A DNA stretch of 64,000 nt from UBA6168 sp041163745 (GCA_041163745.1 JBEAQU010000071.1:62001-126000); one strand, 5' to 3'; positions 36,342 to 46,302 are shown, numbered from the stretch's first letter. Notes: a model not told the origin generated them from the sequence alone. A program made the numbers and translations.

Positions 36342-37724
36342 TCAGAGCACCTGTTTTTTCCAATGTCCTTTCCGGAACAGGTAAATCATGGCGAGGGACA
36401 TGACGGTCTCGGAAATGGCTACTGCCCAGCAAACGCCCGGAACTCCGCCTTCCCAGCGAATGGCCAGCCAATAACCCAGCGGAATCTCCAGCAGCCAGAA
36501 ACAAATGAAGTTGACAAGGGTGGGCGTACGGGTATCTCCGGCACCATTGAAGGATTGGCTCAGAATCAAACCGTAGGCATAAACAGTATAACTGACGGAA
36601 AAGATCCGCAGGGTTTGCACGCCTGTGCCGACCACCGAAGGGATCTCGCTGAAGAGTGGCAGGACGAAAGGAGCGGAAAAAGCCAGCACAAGGGAAACAA
36701 AGGCCAGAAAACCCATGGTCAAGTGGGCGGTCCGCCAGGCGGAAGCGGCCGCCCTGGCCGGTTGTCCGGCACCCAGGTTTTGTCCGACCAGGGTGGAGGC
36801 GGCATTGCCCAGCCCCCAGACCGGCATGAAGGTGAAAATGATGACCCGGATGGCAATGGTATAGCCGGCGACGGCCTCACTGCCGAATTCCGCCACGATC
36901 CGTACCAGGAAAACCCAGCTGGCGGATGAAATGATGTATTGTCCCGTACCGCCTGCAGACACCTGCATCAGCCGTATTACGGTTCGCCGCACCAATACCA
37001 GATGCCGCCGTTCCAGGAGCAAACCGGTACCTTTGAGAAGTAAATAAACCTGCAACAGGACACCGCTGCCACGGCCGATCACCGTAGCCAGCGCAGCCCC
37101 CTCCACACCCATGGCCGGGACTGGCCCCCAACCGAAGATCAGTACCGGATCCAGCACCAGATTGACCGAGTTGGCGAAAAGCAACACCCACATGGCGTAA
37201 ATGGGTTGACCAGCCCCCCGGAACACCGCATTGAAAACGAAGAGAAACAGGATGATACCGTTGGTGGCGAACATGATCGCGGTGTATCCGGAACAAGCGG
37301 CAACCAGGGAATCTGTCCCACCCATCCAATACAAAATTTCCTCCACCAAAAGAAATCCAGGTATGCCGAGCAGAACGGATACCATGGCTGTCAGAAACAT
37401 GGCCTGTACCGCCGCGAGAGCCACCCCCTCCCGGTTACCCTCTCCGGTCCTGCGGGCGACCAAGGCCGCAGTCGCCGTACTCAGACCGGCGGCCAGGGCA
37501 TATACCATCGTCATGACCGTCTCCGTCAGCCCGACCGTGGCGACCGCCTCGACACTCAGCCGGGACACCCAATAGGCGTCCACCAACACAAACACGCCCT
37601 CCATGATCATTTCCAATACCATCGGAATGCTAAGCAACACGATGGCTCTGTTCAGGCTGCCGGTTGTGAAGGACTTGTTCTCACTGCTGATGGCCTCGCG
37701 GAGGGCTTGTAGGATGACTGTCAT
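36342..37724 (-). CDS. MATE family efflux transporter
   Basis: A 460-residue inner-membrane transporter with twelve hydrophobic segments in two similar halves, the MATE fold. Conserved features: SIPMVLEMIMEGVFVLVDAYWVSRLSVEAVATVG in the first half and the matching GNAASTLVGQNLGAGQPARA in the second, plus FNAVFRGAGQP and QSFNGAGDTRTPT. It exports cationic drugs or metabolites using Na+ or H+. Substrate unknown. It is convergent with the PagL-like gene (31-base gap) and divergent from the C39 exporter. Confidence 0.93.
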   Translation of the reverse strand: MTVILQALREAISSENKSFTTGSLNRAIVLLSIPMVLEMIMEGVFVLVDAYWVSRLSVEAVATVGLTETVMTMVYALAAGLSTATAALVARRTGEGNREGVALAAVQAMFLTAMVSVLLGIPGFLLVEEILYWMGGTDSLVAACSGYTAIMFATNGIILFLFVFNAVFRGAGQPIYAMWVLLFANSVNLVLDPVLIFGWGPVPAMGVEGAALATVIGRGSGVLLQVYLLLKGTGLLLERRHLVLVRRTVIRLMQVSAGGTGQYIISSASWVFLVRIVAEFGSEAVAGYTIAIRVIIFTFMPVWGLGNAASTLVGQNLGAGQPARAAASAWRTAHLTMGFLAFVSLVLAFSAPFVLPLFSEIPSVVGTGVQTLRIFSVSYTVYAYGLILSQSFNGAGDTRTPTLVNFICFWLLEIPLGYWLAIRWEGGVPGVCWAVAISETVMSLAMIYLFRKGHWKKQVL

Positions 37725-38061
37725 CGGCCCGGTGTAGATTTGAACACCGATGCATCGGCAGGCAAGGCGCTGGCGGCACCGAAAAGAAACGTCGGCGAAA
37801 GAGTAGGTAGTTTTTTCATTACCAAGTTGACTGCAGGGGCTGTTTCACGTAACGACCGGAACTGGCGGAGGAAGCGACACCGGAAATGAAGCGACGGCTT
37901 CCCACGTTCAGAAAAGAATTGCAAATAATTCAAACAACCCAAGGTCCATTTGGTTGCAAGCCTTTGCCCTGCCCTACTCCCCGGGTGGAAGTGGAACATC
38001 CCGAACGGAAATTCCGTATCATCCGACATCATCCCTACCTCAGCCGTCGGATGTATATGCC
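37725..38061. other. divergent gap between MATE and C39 exporter genes
   Basis: No gene, no clear terminator and no exact -7 element seen on either strand. In particular no short frame with a Gly-Gly leader, which might have been the exporter's substrate, was found here. Confidence 0.4.
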
Positions 38062-40266
38062 ATGGGATTCAAATTCTATCCACAACTGGATGCAACGGAC
38101 TGTGGGGCGGCCTGCCTGCAGATGGTGGCTGCCCACCACGGTATGCGTCACAACCTGGAAAGCCTGCGGGAAAAGACATTCCTGGACCGGGACGGCGTTT
38201 CCGTGCGAGGAATTGTGCATGCCGCATCTGAAATCGGCTTGCGGGCGTTGCCGGTCCGATTACCCTTCCAAAGCCGGGACGGAACCGAAGTCCTCGGCCT
38301 GACGGATGCCCCTTTGCCATGTATCCTGAGCTGGGACCAACGGCATTACGTCGTATTGTACCGCCTGACACGAAAGAAGGCATACCTTGCGGATCCTGCC
38401 TTGGGCAAACTGACCCTGCCTGTCACCGGCCTGCAGGCGCATTGGCTGACGCCGGAAGGAGATGGTATCGCCATCCTTTTCGAACCGGATGCCGTCCCGC
38501 GACAGGAACCGGTGGCACCGGACCGCGTCCGTTTCGGATACGGTCTGTGGTGGTCTTACGTAAGACCTTATCGCCGGTTGGGTATCCAGTTGCTGCTGGG
38601 CTTGTTCGGAATCAGCCTGTTCCAACTGGCTGTTCCGCTCCTGACCCGTGCCATCATCGACCGGGGCGTGGGCAACGGCGACATATCCTTCGTATGGATG
38701 ATGTTATGGTGCCAACTTGCCTTGTTCCTCGGCATCAGTGCCATCCGGTTTCTGCAAGGATGGATCCTGCTGCACATCGGAACCCGGGTGAACATCACCA
38801 TGTTGTCGGATTTTCTAATCCGGCTGATGCGGGAGTCACTGGCCTTCTTCGACCGGAAGCAGGAAGGCGACCTCTTGCAACGGATTGCGGACCACCGCCG
38901 GATGGAGGAGTTTTTTTCCGTCAGCGTGCTGCAAACCTTCTTTTCCGGAATCAGTGTGCTGTTGCTGGGCGGTTTGCTGGCCTATTTCGACCCGGGACTC
39001 TTTCTGCTGTTCGCCGTATCCACCGCCGCATACCTTGGCTGGATCCTGTTGTTCCGCCGACAGCGGGCGGCGGCTGACCAGCATAGGTTCCAAACACGGG
39101 CTGAAAGTCAGCAACTTCTACTGGAAATCCTCCAGGGAATAGCGGAAATCAAACTGCAAAACAGCGAGTTGCGCCGTCGGATGCGGTGGATGTCCCAGCA
39201 GGCCCACGTCTTCCAAGCCCAGGTGGAGGCCTTGCGCATTGCCCAATGGCAGGAGATGGGCGCCAGTTTCCTCCTCCAGGCAAAAGACCTGCTACTGACA
39301 GCCACCGCGGCCACGGCCGTCATTCATGGGGAACTGACGCTGGGTTCCCTGCTGGCCATTTCCTTCCTGTTGGGTCAGGTGAATCTTGCCTTCCAGCAAT
39401 TGACCGGCTTCAGCCGTGCGGCACAGGATGCCGACCTCAGTTTCCGCCGACTGTCGGAAATACATGGTGATGAAGCCCCAACAGCATCACCTGCCATCGG
39501 CCGCCCGATCCTGCGGACGCTGGCGCCCATCCGGGTAGACCATGTTTCTTTCCGGTATCATCCGGATGCGGAGGATGTGCTGCACGATATAACCTTCACC
39601 CTGGAACCGGGTACCGTCACCGCCCTCGTAGGCAGCAGCGGAAGCGGCAAATCCACCATCCTGAAGCTACTGCTCCAGTTCTACACACCGACCGCGGGTG
39701 ATATTTTCCTGGGCGACATCCCCTTCCACGAAATTCCAGGGACGGATTGGCGCAAACTTTGCGGCGCTGTGATGCAGGACGGCTTTCTGTTCTCCGACTC
39801 CATCACCGCCAACATTGCGGAAAGCGAACCGGACTGGCAACAGCCGGACCAAGCAGCGGTGTCTGCGGCCGCCGACAGGGCCCTGGCCGCTGATTTCATC
39901 AAGCGCCTGCCGTTGGGATACCATACCAGATTGGCTCCCCGCGGAGCAAACCTCAGCCAGGGACAACGCCAACGGCTCCTGATCGCCCGCGCACTGTACA
40001 AGAACCCGTCCTTGCTGTTGTTCGACGAGGCGACCAATGCCCTCGATTCGGACACCGAACAACAAATCAACCACGGGCTGAGGCAATACTTCCGGGGACG
40101 GACGGCCTTGGTGGTGGCGCATCGGCTCAATACCGTCCGGGATGCTGACCAGATCATCGTCCTTGAACAGGGTCGTATCGTGGAAAAGGGAACCCACGAA
40201 GAATTGATCGCCTGCAAAGGCAGCTATTTCCGGCTGGTGAAGAACCAGCTTGTCCTGGAAGGGTGA
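38062..40266 (+). CDS. C39-peptidase ABC exporter (bacteriocin-type)
   Basis: A 734-residue fusion of peptidase, membrane and ATPase domains. The N-terminal C39 peptidase has Cys14 in DATDCGAACLQM, His95 in DQRHYVVLY and Asp111 in LADPALG, so it is expected to cut leader peptides after Gly-Gly. About six membrane segments follow (residues 160-430). The ATPase has Walker A GSSGSGKST, signature LSQGQRQRL, Walker B LLLFDEAT and an H-loop in VVAHRLNT. It exports and matures a ribosomally made peptide. The ATG at 38062 puts the catalytic Cys near the N-terminus as usual. Its partner HlyD-like gene follows directly. No substrate gene was recognised in the window. Confidence 0.93.
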   Translation: MGFKFYPQLDATDCGAACLQMVAAHHGMRHNLESLREKTFLDRDGVSVRGIVHAASEIGLRALPVRLPFQSRDGTEVLGLTDAPLPCILSWDQRHYVVLYRLTRKKAYLADPALGKLTLPVTGLQAHWLTPEGDGIAILFEPDAVPRQEPVAPDRVRFGYGLWWSYVRPYRRLGIQLLLGLFGISLFQLAVPLLTRAIIDRGVGNGDISFVWMMLWCQLALFLGISAIRFLQGWILLHIGTRVNITMLSDFLIRLMRESLAFFDRKQEGDLLQRIADHRRMEEFFSVSVLQTFFSGISVLLLGGLLAYFDPGLFLLFAVSTAAYLGWILLFRRQRAAADQHRFQTRAESQQLLLEILQGIAEIKLQNSELRRRMRWMSQQAHVFQAQVEALRIAQWQEMGASFLLQAKDLLLTATAATAVIHGELTLGSLLAISFLLGQVNLAFQQLTGFSRAAQDADLSFRRLSEIHGDEAPTASPAIGRPILRTLAPIRVDHVSFRYHPDAEDVLHDITFTLEPGTVTALVGSSGSGKSTILKLLLQFYTPTAGDIFLGDIPFHEIPGTDWRKLCGAVMQDGFLFSDSITANIAESEPDWQQPDQAAVSAAADRALAADFIKRLPLGYHTRLAPRGANLSQGQRQRLLIARALYKNPSLLLFDEATNALDSDTEQQINHGLRQYFRGRTALVVAHRLNTVRDADQIIVLEQGRIVEKGTHEELIACKGSYFRLVKNQLVLEG

Positions 40267-40304
40267 GCCGCAACGGCCACCTCCTCCTGCCCATCATCAG
40301 CCTT

Positions 40305-41612
40305 ATGAACCGACTGACATCGGATATACACCCGTCCAACGAGCTTTCGTTAAGACAAATCATTGGTCAACCGGAGGGCTGGTGGCTCCACTGGGGCACC
40401 GCAATCATCCTGGTCGCCCTGCTGGGCATGGTGTTGCTGGGCAGCCTGGTCAGCTACCCGCTCATCGTGGAAGCGGAAGCCATGGTCACCACCGCCCACC
40501 CTGCTGTAGCCGTCCTGGCTCCCCGGGAAGGCACCGTCCGGTCGGTACTGAAAAACCACGGGGATACGGTTCGCGCGGGTGAACGGCTGCTGCTGCTGGA
40601 CGATCCGGCAGACCCTGATGCCGTACTTTTCCTGCGATCCCAACTGGATGCCTTCCCCTGGTCCGACCAGGAGGCCCGGCATCGCTTCGGGTTGACCGGA
40701 CTGCATCTTTCCGGCAGCCTGGCGCCGGTCGTGGCGGCGTTCGAAAGCGCACATACCCACTTGCTGAGCCTGGAACAACAGTCCGTGGATGCCGAACGCC
40801 TGCGCAACCTGCAGCAACGCGAAGTCATCCTTCGCAATACCGCCACGGCCATCCGGGACCAGCTCGATGTCGCGTCCGAACAAACAAAGCTCTTTCGGGA
40901 AATGGCGGAACGGGACAGTCTCCTATACGGAAAGGGGGCCGGCAGCAGGACGGAATACGAACAGAGCCGCCAATGGTATCTCGACGCCTTGCGTTCGGCG
41001 GCCAACCTGCGCAGCCAGGCGGAAGCGAATCACCTGGCATTGGCCGAACTGGCGGCGGAACGCCTCGAATCTGCCCATTCCGCTTCCGAACGCCTTCGGT
41101 CGGCCATGCTGGATCTACGGGAAAAACATCGGTGCCTGTTGGGTGCTTTGGACGAATGGCTGGACAGGAACACCTTGACTGCACCGGTGGACGGACGCCT
41201 GGAATGGGATCTTCCGCTCTACGCCAAACTGCCGGTGGCTGACAAGACCACCCTTTTCCGGGTTGTCCCGGCCAACGCGGCCCCATCCTTCCATGCTTTC
41301 GCCCACCTGCCCCATGACCGCATCGGCAAAGTCGTTCCGGGACTGCCGGCCCGACTCCGGTTGGACGGATATCCGTTCGAGGAATACGGAGAATGTATCG
41401 GAACGGTGGAGATGGTGTCGGAAACGCCCGGTGACGCCGGTTATCTGATCCGGATATCCCTCCCCAACAGACGGCCAGGCACCGAAGGCGGTTTCACACT
41501 GTCACCTGGATTGAAGGGTAAGGTGCGCATTCTAACCGACCGTTCGAGCTTGCTCGCACAATTGACCAGGACCGGAAAGGCGGTGGTGGCTTCGTATCAT
41601 TGGGCGGAATGA
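40305..41612 (+). CDS. HlyD-family secretion protein (exporter adaptor)
   Basis: A 435-residue membrane-fusion protein. One N-terminal membrane segment (AIILVALLGMVLLGSLVSYPL), a biotinyl-lipoyl half-motif (AVLAPREGTVRSVLKNHGDTVRAGERLLLLDD), a long helical hairpin of about 190 residues rich in Leu/Glu/Arg and Gln, the second lipoyl half (LTAPVDGRLEW) and a beta-barrel region. It bridges the C39 ABC exporter to the outer membrane. The chosen ATG at 40305 gives a 29-residue cytosolic tail; a GTG at 40263 overlapping the exporter's stop (GTGA) is a real alternative that adds 14 residues. Its end overlaps the convergent GGGP-synthase-like gene by 16 bases. Confidence 0.88.
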   Translation: MNRLTSDIHPSNELSLRQIIGQPEGWWLHWGTAIILVALLGMVLLGSLVSYPLIVEAEAMVTTAHPAVAVLAPREGTVRSVLKNHGDTVRAGERLLLLDDPADPDAVLFLRSQLDAFPWSDQEARHRFGLTGLHLSGSLAPVVAAFESAHTHLLSLEQQSVDAERLRNLQQREVILRNTATAIRDQLDVASEQTKLFREMAERDSLLYGKGAGSRTEYEQSRQWYLDALRSAANLRSQAEANHLALAELAAERLESAHSASERLRSAMLDLREKHRCLLGALDEWLDRNTLTAPVDGRLEWDLPLYAKLPVADKTTLFRVVPANAAPSFHAFAHLPHDRIGKVVPGLPARLRLDGYPFEEYGECIGTVEMVSETPGDAGYLIRISLPNRRPGTEGGFTLSPGLKGKVRILTDRSSLLAQLTRTGKAVVASYHWAE

Positions 41613-42361
41613 GCCTGCAGCCCTGCGCTATGGACCGCCGCCGCCAGTTCATGTACCAGGTCTGGATTTTTTTCCAGCATATTCCCGACGACGACGATAT
41701 CCGCTCCCGCCCGCGCTTTCCCTGCCGCCACCTGTGGTGTACGGATACCGCCGCCCACCAACAAAGGAACAGAGACGGTACGGCTGACCGCGCCGATCAT
41801 CCGGTCCGACACCGGATTCCGCGCACCACTTCCCGCATCCATGTAAATCAAGCGCAAACCCAACAACTCACCAGCCATGGCCGTACAGACGGCAATGTCG
41901 TCCTTGTCCGCAGGGATCGGCTGGGTATTGCTTATGTACTGGACGGAAGTAGACACGCCGCCTTCCACCAACATGTAGCCTGTCGGCATCACCTCCAGCG
42001 CACTTTTCCTGATTTGCGGCGCCGCGACGACATGATTCCCAATCAACAGGTCGGCATTTCTGCCGGAAATGAGGGACAGGAACAACAAGGCGTCCGCGCG
42101 CCTGCTGATCTGCGTCGTATTGCCCGGAAAAAGTATGGTGGGAATCCTGCTCCGCTCCCGGATGACCTGCAGGCATTCCTCCAGCATGCTGTCGACAAGC
42201 AGACTGCCGCCGACCAGGAAGTAATCCACCGCCGCATCCACCGCACGGTCCAACAAGGAGTCCAGGTGGCTGAGATGGGTTTTGTCCGGGTCTATCAGTA
42301 CCGCCAACTTCTTCTCTCCACGCTGCTTAGCCGCTTGGATGGCTTCCAACAAACTGGCCAT
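41597..42361 (-). CDS. geranylgeranylglyceryl/heptaprenylglyceryl phosphate synthase family protein
   Basis: A 254-residue TIM-barrel enzyme of the PcrB/GGGPS family, which joins a polyprenyl diphosphate to glycerol 1-phosphate. Motifs: LIDPDKTH (phosphate/metal region), FLVGGSLL, LFPGNTTQIS, YMLVEGGVSTSVQYIS, LIYMDAGSGAR and GGGIRTPQVAAGKARAGADIVVVGN at the phosphate-binding end. Some Bacteroidota members are known to make ether-linked GGGP like archaea, but the in vivo product is unsettled. The chain length of the prenyl substrate cannot be read here. It lies in the 3' region of the HlyD-like gene and is followed on the same strand by no close gene. Confidence 0.9.
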   Translation of the reverse strand: MASLLEAIQAAKQRGEKKLAVLIDPDKTHLSHLDSLLDRAVDAAVDYFLVGGSLLVDSMLEECLQVIRERSRIPTILFPGNTTQISRRADALLFLSLISGRNADLLIGNHVVAAPQIRKSALEVMPTGYMLVEGGVSTSVQYISNTQPIPADKDDIAVCTAMAGELLGLRLIYMDAGSGARNPVSDRMIGAVSRTVSVPLLVGGGIRTPQVAAGKARAGADIVVVGNMLEKNPDLVHELAAAVHSAGLQAHSAQ

Positions 42362-42418
42362 GTCTTCGACTTTTTTGGTTTGTCTGGAAATTTCAATATC
42401 GTTGAATGGGCTTGGCTG

Positions 42419-43909
42419 TCATTGACGGAGTCGTGCGAATATACTTCGATATGCCCAAATCCGCTGTAAGAATGGCTTCGGATCTACAAATTTGCATACC
42501 CTTACCCATCCTTGCGGATGGTAGCGGTCCATTCCCCAGGCGGCAGCCACCAGGATATATTCCGCTGCCACCACCCGGAGATCCTCCCGATATGGAACGT
42601 ACCAATAATTGACATACGTCATCACAACCAAGGCAGACCAGACAAGGCCATATTTCCAGCGGGTGAAGACGGAAAAAGCCACCACCAAGGACAGATACCA
42701 GGGATGCACCGTCGTCGCACTCAACAGGTATATGCTGTAGGCATACAACCAGTATCGGAACAGGTCAGGGCCAGAAATCAAACCCTTAGAGCGACGACGA
42801 ATGGCATTCCGCACCGCCATGGCGGTCAGCAACAAGGCGGCGGCTGTTCCCAAAACCGGTCCGATGACCGCAATGCGGTTGTAACCGTGCAGCTGATAAC
42901 CTACCCATCGGAATAGGTAGTAAACACTGCCATTGAACTCCAACTGACGGAAATACAATCCCAGACTGTTGAAGAATCCGGCAAAGGACCCCGACGCCCC
43001 GACGCCGGAAAACATTGGCCAAAAACAGACCGCCGTGCAGATGCCGACCGAAGTATAAAATAGCTTCCGGCCCGAAGACGGAAGATATGACCAGCAAAAG
43101 GGAAGCAAGAGCAATGGCAACAATTTCGCCGCCACCGCCAAGGCGAAGGCAGCGCCAGCCGTGAACAGCCACCAGGACCGATGAAACCCGCTGGTCCGCA
43201 TGGCCGTGTCCAAAAGCCAGACGGATAACAAGACAAAAAAAATCATCGCGACTTCAAAATGCAGATTACCCATCCCTTCCAGCAGGATCATCGGATGCAA
43301 TGCATACAGCAGCAAGCGGGATCCGGACAATCCGAACCGCTGCAACAGGGATGCGAGGAGCAGCAGGTTACCTACCTCGAACATGAAAAGCCAGCTCTTC
43401 ATCAGCAGCATGGCAACCCGCAGATTCCCCTGGGAAAAATGACTGCCGAACCAGAACTGCGCCTGCGCCAGGGGAGGATAGCAGCTGTAGGTGTCCTTCG
43501 AACCAAATGCGGCGAACAAAGTCGCGTCCAATCCCGGCACGGATTGTCCCGGCTGCAGGTAATGGCTCGGCAAAGCCGCGTACGGGCTGATGCCGGCATC
43601 TACCAACCGACCGTCCCAAACAAACCGGTATGCATCGTTACTCAGCGAGGGTATGGAGAAAAGCAGCACCAAGCGCATCAATACGGCCATCCAAAACCAG
43701 TACAAGTCGATGCTACGTCCCTGGTTCCATGCTCCCCCCCTGCAATTGACGTATGCGTACCCCAGAAACAGCCAGATGAAACAGATTGCCATTGCCGGGA
43801 AGTCGTGCTGCCCTACATGATATCCGAGCACATAGACAAGCGCAAGCATGCCAAAGCCCGGAACATATGCGGTGAACAATCCTGGTTTCCGTGAAGGTTT
43901 GCCTGACAC
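42419..43909 (-). CDS. GT-C type membrane glycosyltransferase (GT87/DUF2029-like)
   Basis: A 496-residue integral membrane protein with about ten to twelve hydrophobic segments. The first large loop has SLSNDAYRFVWDGRLVDAGISPY, the acidic motif (ND..R.VWDG) seen in polyprenyl-phosphate-dependent GT-C mannosyltransferases; SCYPPLAQAQFW and HPMILLEGMGNLHFE follow. Such enzymes add sugar to lipid-linked or surface glycans from the periplasmic side. Substrates are not clear. It sits upstream of the GGGPS-family gene on the same strand (57-base gap), and the GT2 gene lies 123 bases further upstream; the three may form an envelope-glycan/lipid operon. Confidence 0.85.
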   Translation of the reverse strand: MSGKPSRKPGLFTAYVPGFGMLALVYVLGYHVGQHDFPAMAICFIWLFLGYAYVNCRGGAWNQGRSIDLYWFWMAVLMRLVLLFSIPSLSNDAYRFVWDGRLVDAGISPYAALPSHYLQPGQSVPGLDATLFAAFGSKDTYSCYPPLAQAQFWFGSHFSQGNLRVAMLLMKSWLFMFEVGNLLLLASLLQRFGLSGSRLLLYALHPMILLEGMGNLHFEVAMIFFVLLSVWLLDTAMRTSGFHRSWWLFTAGAAFALAVAAKLLPLLLLPFCWSYLPSSGRKLFYTSVGICTAVCFWPMFSGVGASGSFAGFFNSLGLYFRQLEFNGSVYYLFRWVGYQLHGYNRIAVIGPVLGTAAALLLTAMAVRNAIRRRSKGLISGPDLFRYWLYAYSIYLLSATTVHPWYLSLVVAFSVFTRWKYGLVWSALVVMTYVNYWYVPYREDLRVVAAEYILVAAAWGMDRYHPQGWVRVCKFVDPKPFLQRIWAYRSIFARLRQ

Positions 43910-44032
43910 CCGATTGTGTTTTTTTTGCCTCAGCCGGTCGAGACGCTGTTATGCACGCAGCACCTTTCCGGCAAAAACGGCCTGCCATCCTGATACGGAC
44001 CCGCTGACGAACGATTCCGACCCAATCCTCGT

Positions 44033-44833
44033 TCAGCTTCCTTCGGACGACGAATCCCGTGCAGACGCTGTCCACAAGCGTTCCAACAGCTCGTACCGGC
44101 GGTGGATCATATAGGCATTCCGAATGCTGATCTGGAAACCGGCCCGCCCGTCAAGAAATCCTGCTTTAAGAAAATAAGTGCGCAGGAAACGGACGAGGGG
44201 CGACAAATACCGGAGCCACCAACGACTTTTTTTTCCTTTCGCATACATTTCCCGGGCCGCCAAACCGGCATATTTCTCCATCCTCGCCAGGTGGTCCGCC
44301 TTGTCCCGGTAGGAATAGTGCCACAATCTACCCGGAAGCCGCACAACGTTCGTTCCCACCCGGACAACCAGCCGCTCATGGACAAAGTCTCCTTCCCACC
44401 TGGCATCGTCCCGATGAAACAAACGTATCTTCCAATCCGGATACCAACCGCTGTGCCGGATCCAACGATCGCCGAGCCGGGTGATTCTGTCCAAAGCGTA
44501 TACCTTGCCCCGCTCCGGCCGCAGTCCGGACAGTTCGGCCGCCAATTCTGCTGACAACACCTCGTCCGCATCGACGGACAATATCCATCCGTGACCTGCC
44601 AGGCTGTTCCCCAAATTCTTCGTACCGGCAAACCCCAACCAATCCGTGGAGACCACCCTGGCCCCCAGCTGTCTGCAAATTGCCACCGTACCGTCATCGC
44701 TATCCGTGTCCAGCACCAACACTTCCTCACACACCGGCAGGAGCGCGCGAACGGTCCGCTCTATTTTGTCCGCTACGTTATGCGTGATGATCACAGCTGC
44801 AATCGCCTGCCTGTTTCCGCTGGTCTGGTCCAT
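44033..44833 (-). CDS. GT2 glycosyltransferase, WaaE/KdtX-like
   Basis: A 266-residue inverting GT2 enzyme. The nucleotide-sugar fold starts with AAVIITHNVADKIERTVRAL, then VLVLDTDSDDGTV and the metal-binding DVDADEVL-type motif (ILSVDADEVLS, about residues 92-102). YPDWKIRLFHRDDARWEGDFVHE is typical of the WaaE/KdtX subgroup, which adds glucose to the inner core of LPS. The start at 44833 follows from the GT2 N-terminus; the longer frame adds unconserved residues. Role in LPS core or another surface glycan is likely. It is divergent from the oxidoreductase gene at 45008. Confidence 0.88.
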   Translation of the reverse strand: MDQTSGNRQAIAAVIITHNVADKIERTVRALLPVCEEVLVLDTDSDDGTVAICRQLGARVVSTDWLGFAGTKNLGNSLAGHGWILSVDADEVLSAELAAELSGLRPERGKVYALDRITRLGDRWIRHSGWYPDWKIRLFHRDDARWEGDFVHERLVVRVGTNVVRLPGRLWHYSYRDKADHLARMEKYAGLAAREMYAKGKKSRWWLRYLSPLVRFLRTYFLKAGFLDGRAGFQISIRNAYMIHRRYELLERLWTASARDSSSEGS

Positions 44834-45007
44834 ATCGGCCGTATTTTTGGTTCCTCCGTCATTGTTTTGAAAGGAAAGGTATCTTGAAATGCAGGCAATT
44901 TGTAATTTCATGCCGCAAAAAATAGTAACCCGACCGGATGCCATGCAGGACACGATCTGGGTCCGCAAGCGCTTTCACATTGGCAAACGGCTCACAAACA
45001 TAACATT

Positions 45008-46201
45008 ATGGCAAAGATAGCAATGTTAGGCACCGGCTTCATCGCCGACTTCTACATTTCAGCCCTGCATGGGCAACGAAGCAGGGACCGGGTCGTCATG
45101 GCCTACTCCACCACCAGCGAAAGGGCAGAACCATTCGCACGGAAACATGGCATCCCCCATTGGACCAACGACCTGGAGGAAGCGGTGAATCATCCCGAAG
45201 TGGATATGGTCTGCATCGGCCTTCGAAACAACCAACACCTGGAGGCGGCCGTCGCCGCCGCCAAAGCCGGTAAAGCGGTCATGTGTACCAAACCCCTGGC
45301 CCGCAATGGAGCGGAAGCGTGGGAAATGGTGCAGGCAGTCGAAAAGGCAGGGGTTTTCGGCGGCTACCTCGAAGACCTGGTGTACACACCCAAGACACTC
45401 AAAGCAGTTGAAAGTGTCCGGAACGGCGCCATCGGAAGGATACTATGGGCAAAATCCAGGGAGACGCACCCCGGCCCCCACAGCCCCTGGTTCTGGGACA
45501 TGGAAAAAGCCGGCGGCGGCGCACTGGTCGACCTGGGTTGCCACTGCATCGAAATCGCCCGTAGTTTCATCGGCAAACAGGTGCGGCCGGTAGAGGTGAT
45601 GTGCTGGGCCGACACCCAGGTCAAGCCGATTGACGCGGAAGACCATGCCATCGGACTGGTGAAGTACGCCAACGGCGCCATCGGACAGTTCGAGGTGTCC
45701 TGGGCTTTTCGCGGCGGCATGGACCTGCGGGACGAAGTGATGGGCACCGACGGTACCATCTGGCTGAATCATTTCCTACGCACCGGGTTCGATATGTTCA
45801 CCGCTCCCGGAAAATCCGGTTATGTCGCGGAGAAAGCGGAATCTTCCAGCGGTTGGATCTTTCCGGTCGGGGATGAAACCAATGACCTGGGTTACAACCA
45901 TATGTTCACGGATATGCTCAACTGCATGGAAACAGGCCAACAGCCCGTGGAATCCTTTTATGATGGCTATGTGGTGAACGAAATCATGGATGCCGCCTAC
46001 CGGTCCGCCAAATCCAAACAATGGGAACCGGTCACCCTCAAGGAATGGAGAGGGCTTCCTGACGAAGCGGTACGGGTACAGAAGGAAATAGAATACGATG
46101 CACAGCATTGGCTGCTGAAGGAGGAAATATTGCCGGATGGCACCCGCAAGCTGCTGCTGAAGGAAAAATCCACCGGCAAACTGCTCCAGGTGGAGTCCTG
46201 A
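45008..46201 (+). CDS. Gfo/Idh/MocA-family oxidoreductase
   Basis: A 397-residue cytosolic NAD(P)-dependent sugar dehydrogenase-type protein, with no export signal, unlike the family member at 26.3 kb. The N-terminal Rossmann motif is IAMLGTGFIADFY, and the EKP position is changed to TKPL (MCTKPLARN, near residue 97), keeping the Lys and Pro. GGGALVDLGCHCIEIARSF carries the helix found in the substrate pocket. Many members act on inositols, sugar acids or glycosides. Substrate unknown. Followed by a strong terminator at 46303, so it is probably a single-gene unit. Confidence 0.9.
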   Translation: MAKIAMLGTGFIADFYISALHGQRSRDRVVMAYSTTSERAEPFARKHGIPHWTNDLEEAVNHPEVDMVCIGLRNNQHLEAAVAAAKAGKAVMCTKPLARNGAEAWEMVQAVEKAGVFGGYLEDLVYTPKTLKAVESVRNGAIGRILWAKSRETHPGPHSPWFWDMEKAGGGALVDLGCHCIEIARSFIGKQVRPVEVMCWADTQVKPIDAEDHAIGLVKYANGAIGQFEVSWAFRGGMDLRDEVMGTDGTIWLNHFLRTGFDMFTAPGKSGYVAEKAESSSGWIFPVGDETNDLGYNHMFTDMLNCMETGQQPVESFYDGYVVNEIMDAAYRSAKSKQWEPVTLKEWRGLPDEAVRVQKEIEYDAQHWLLKEEILPDGTRKLLLKEKSTGKLLQVES

Positions 46202-46302
46202 CCCTACTGCCCCATCCAGCTTCCACCGTATGCGGCCCTACCCTACTCCGGATGACCATCCGATGAGCCCATAAACCGGTGAAGTCAGGCACCTAACGAA
46301 AG

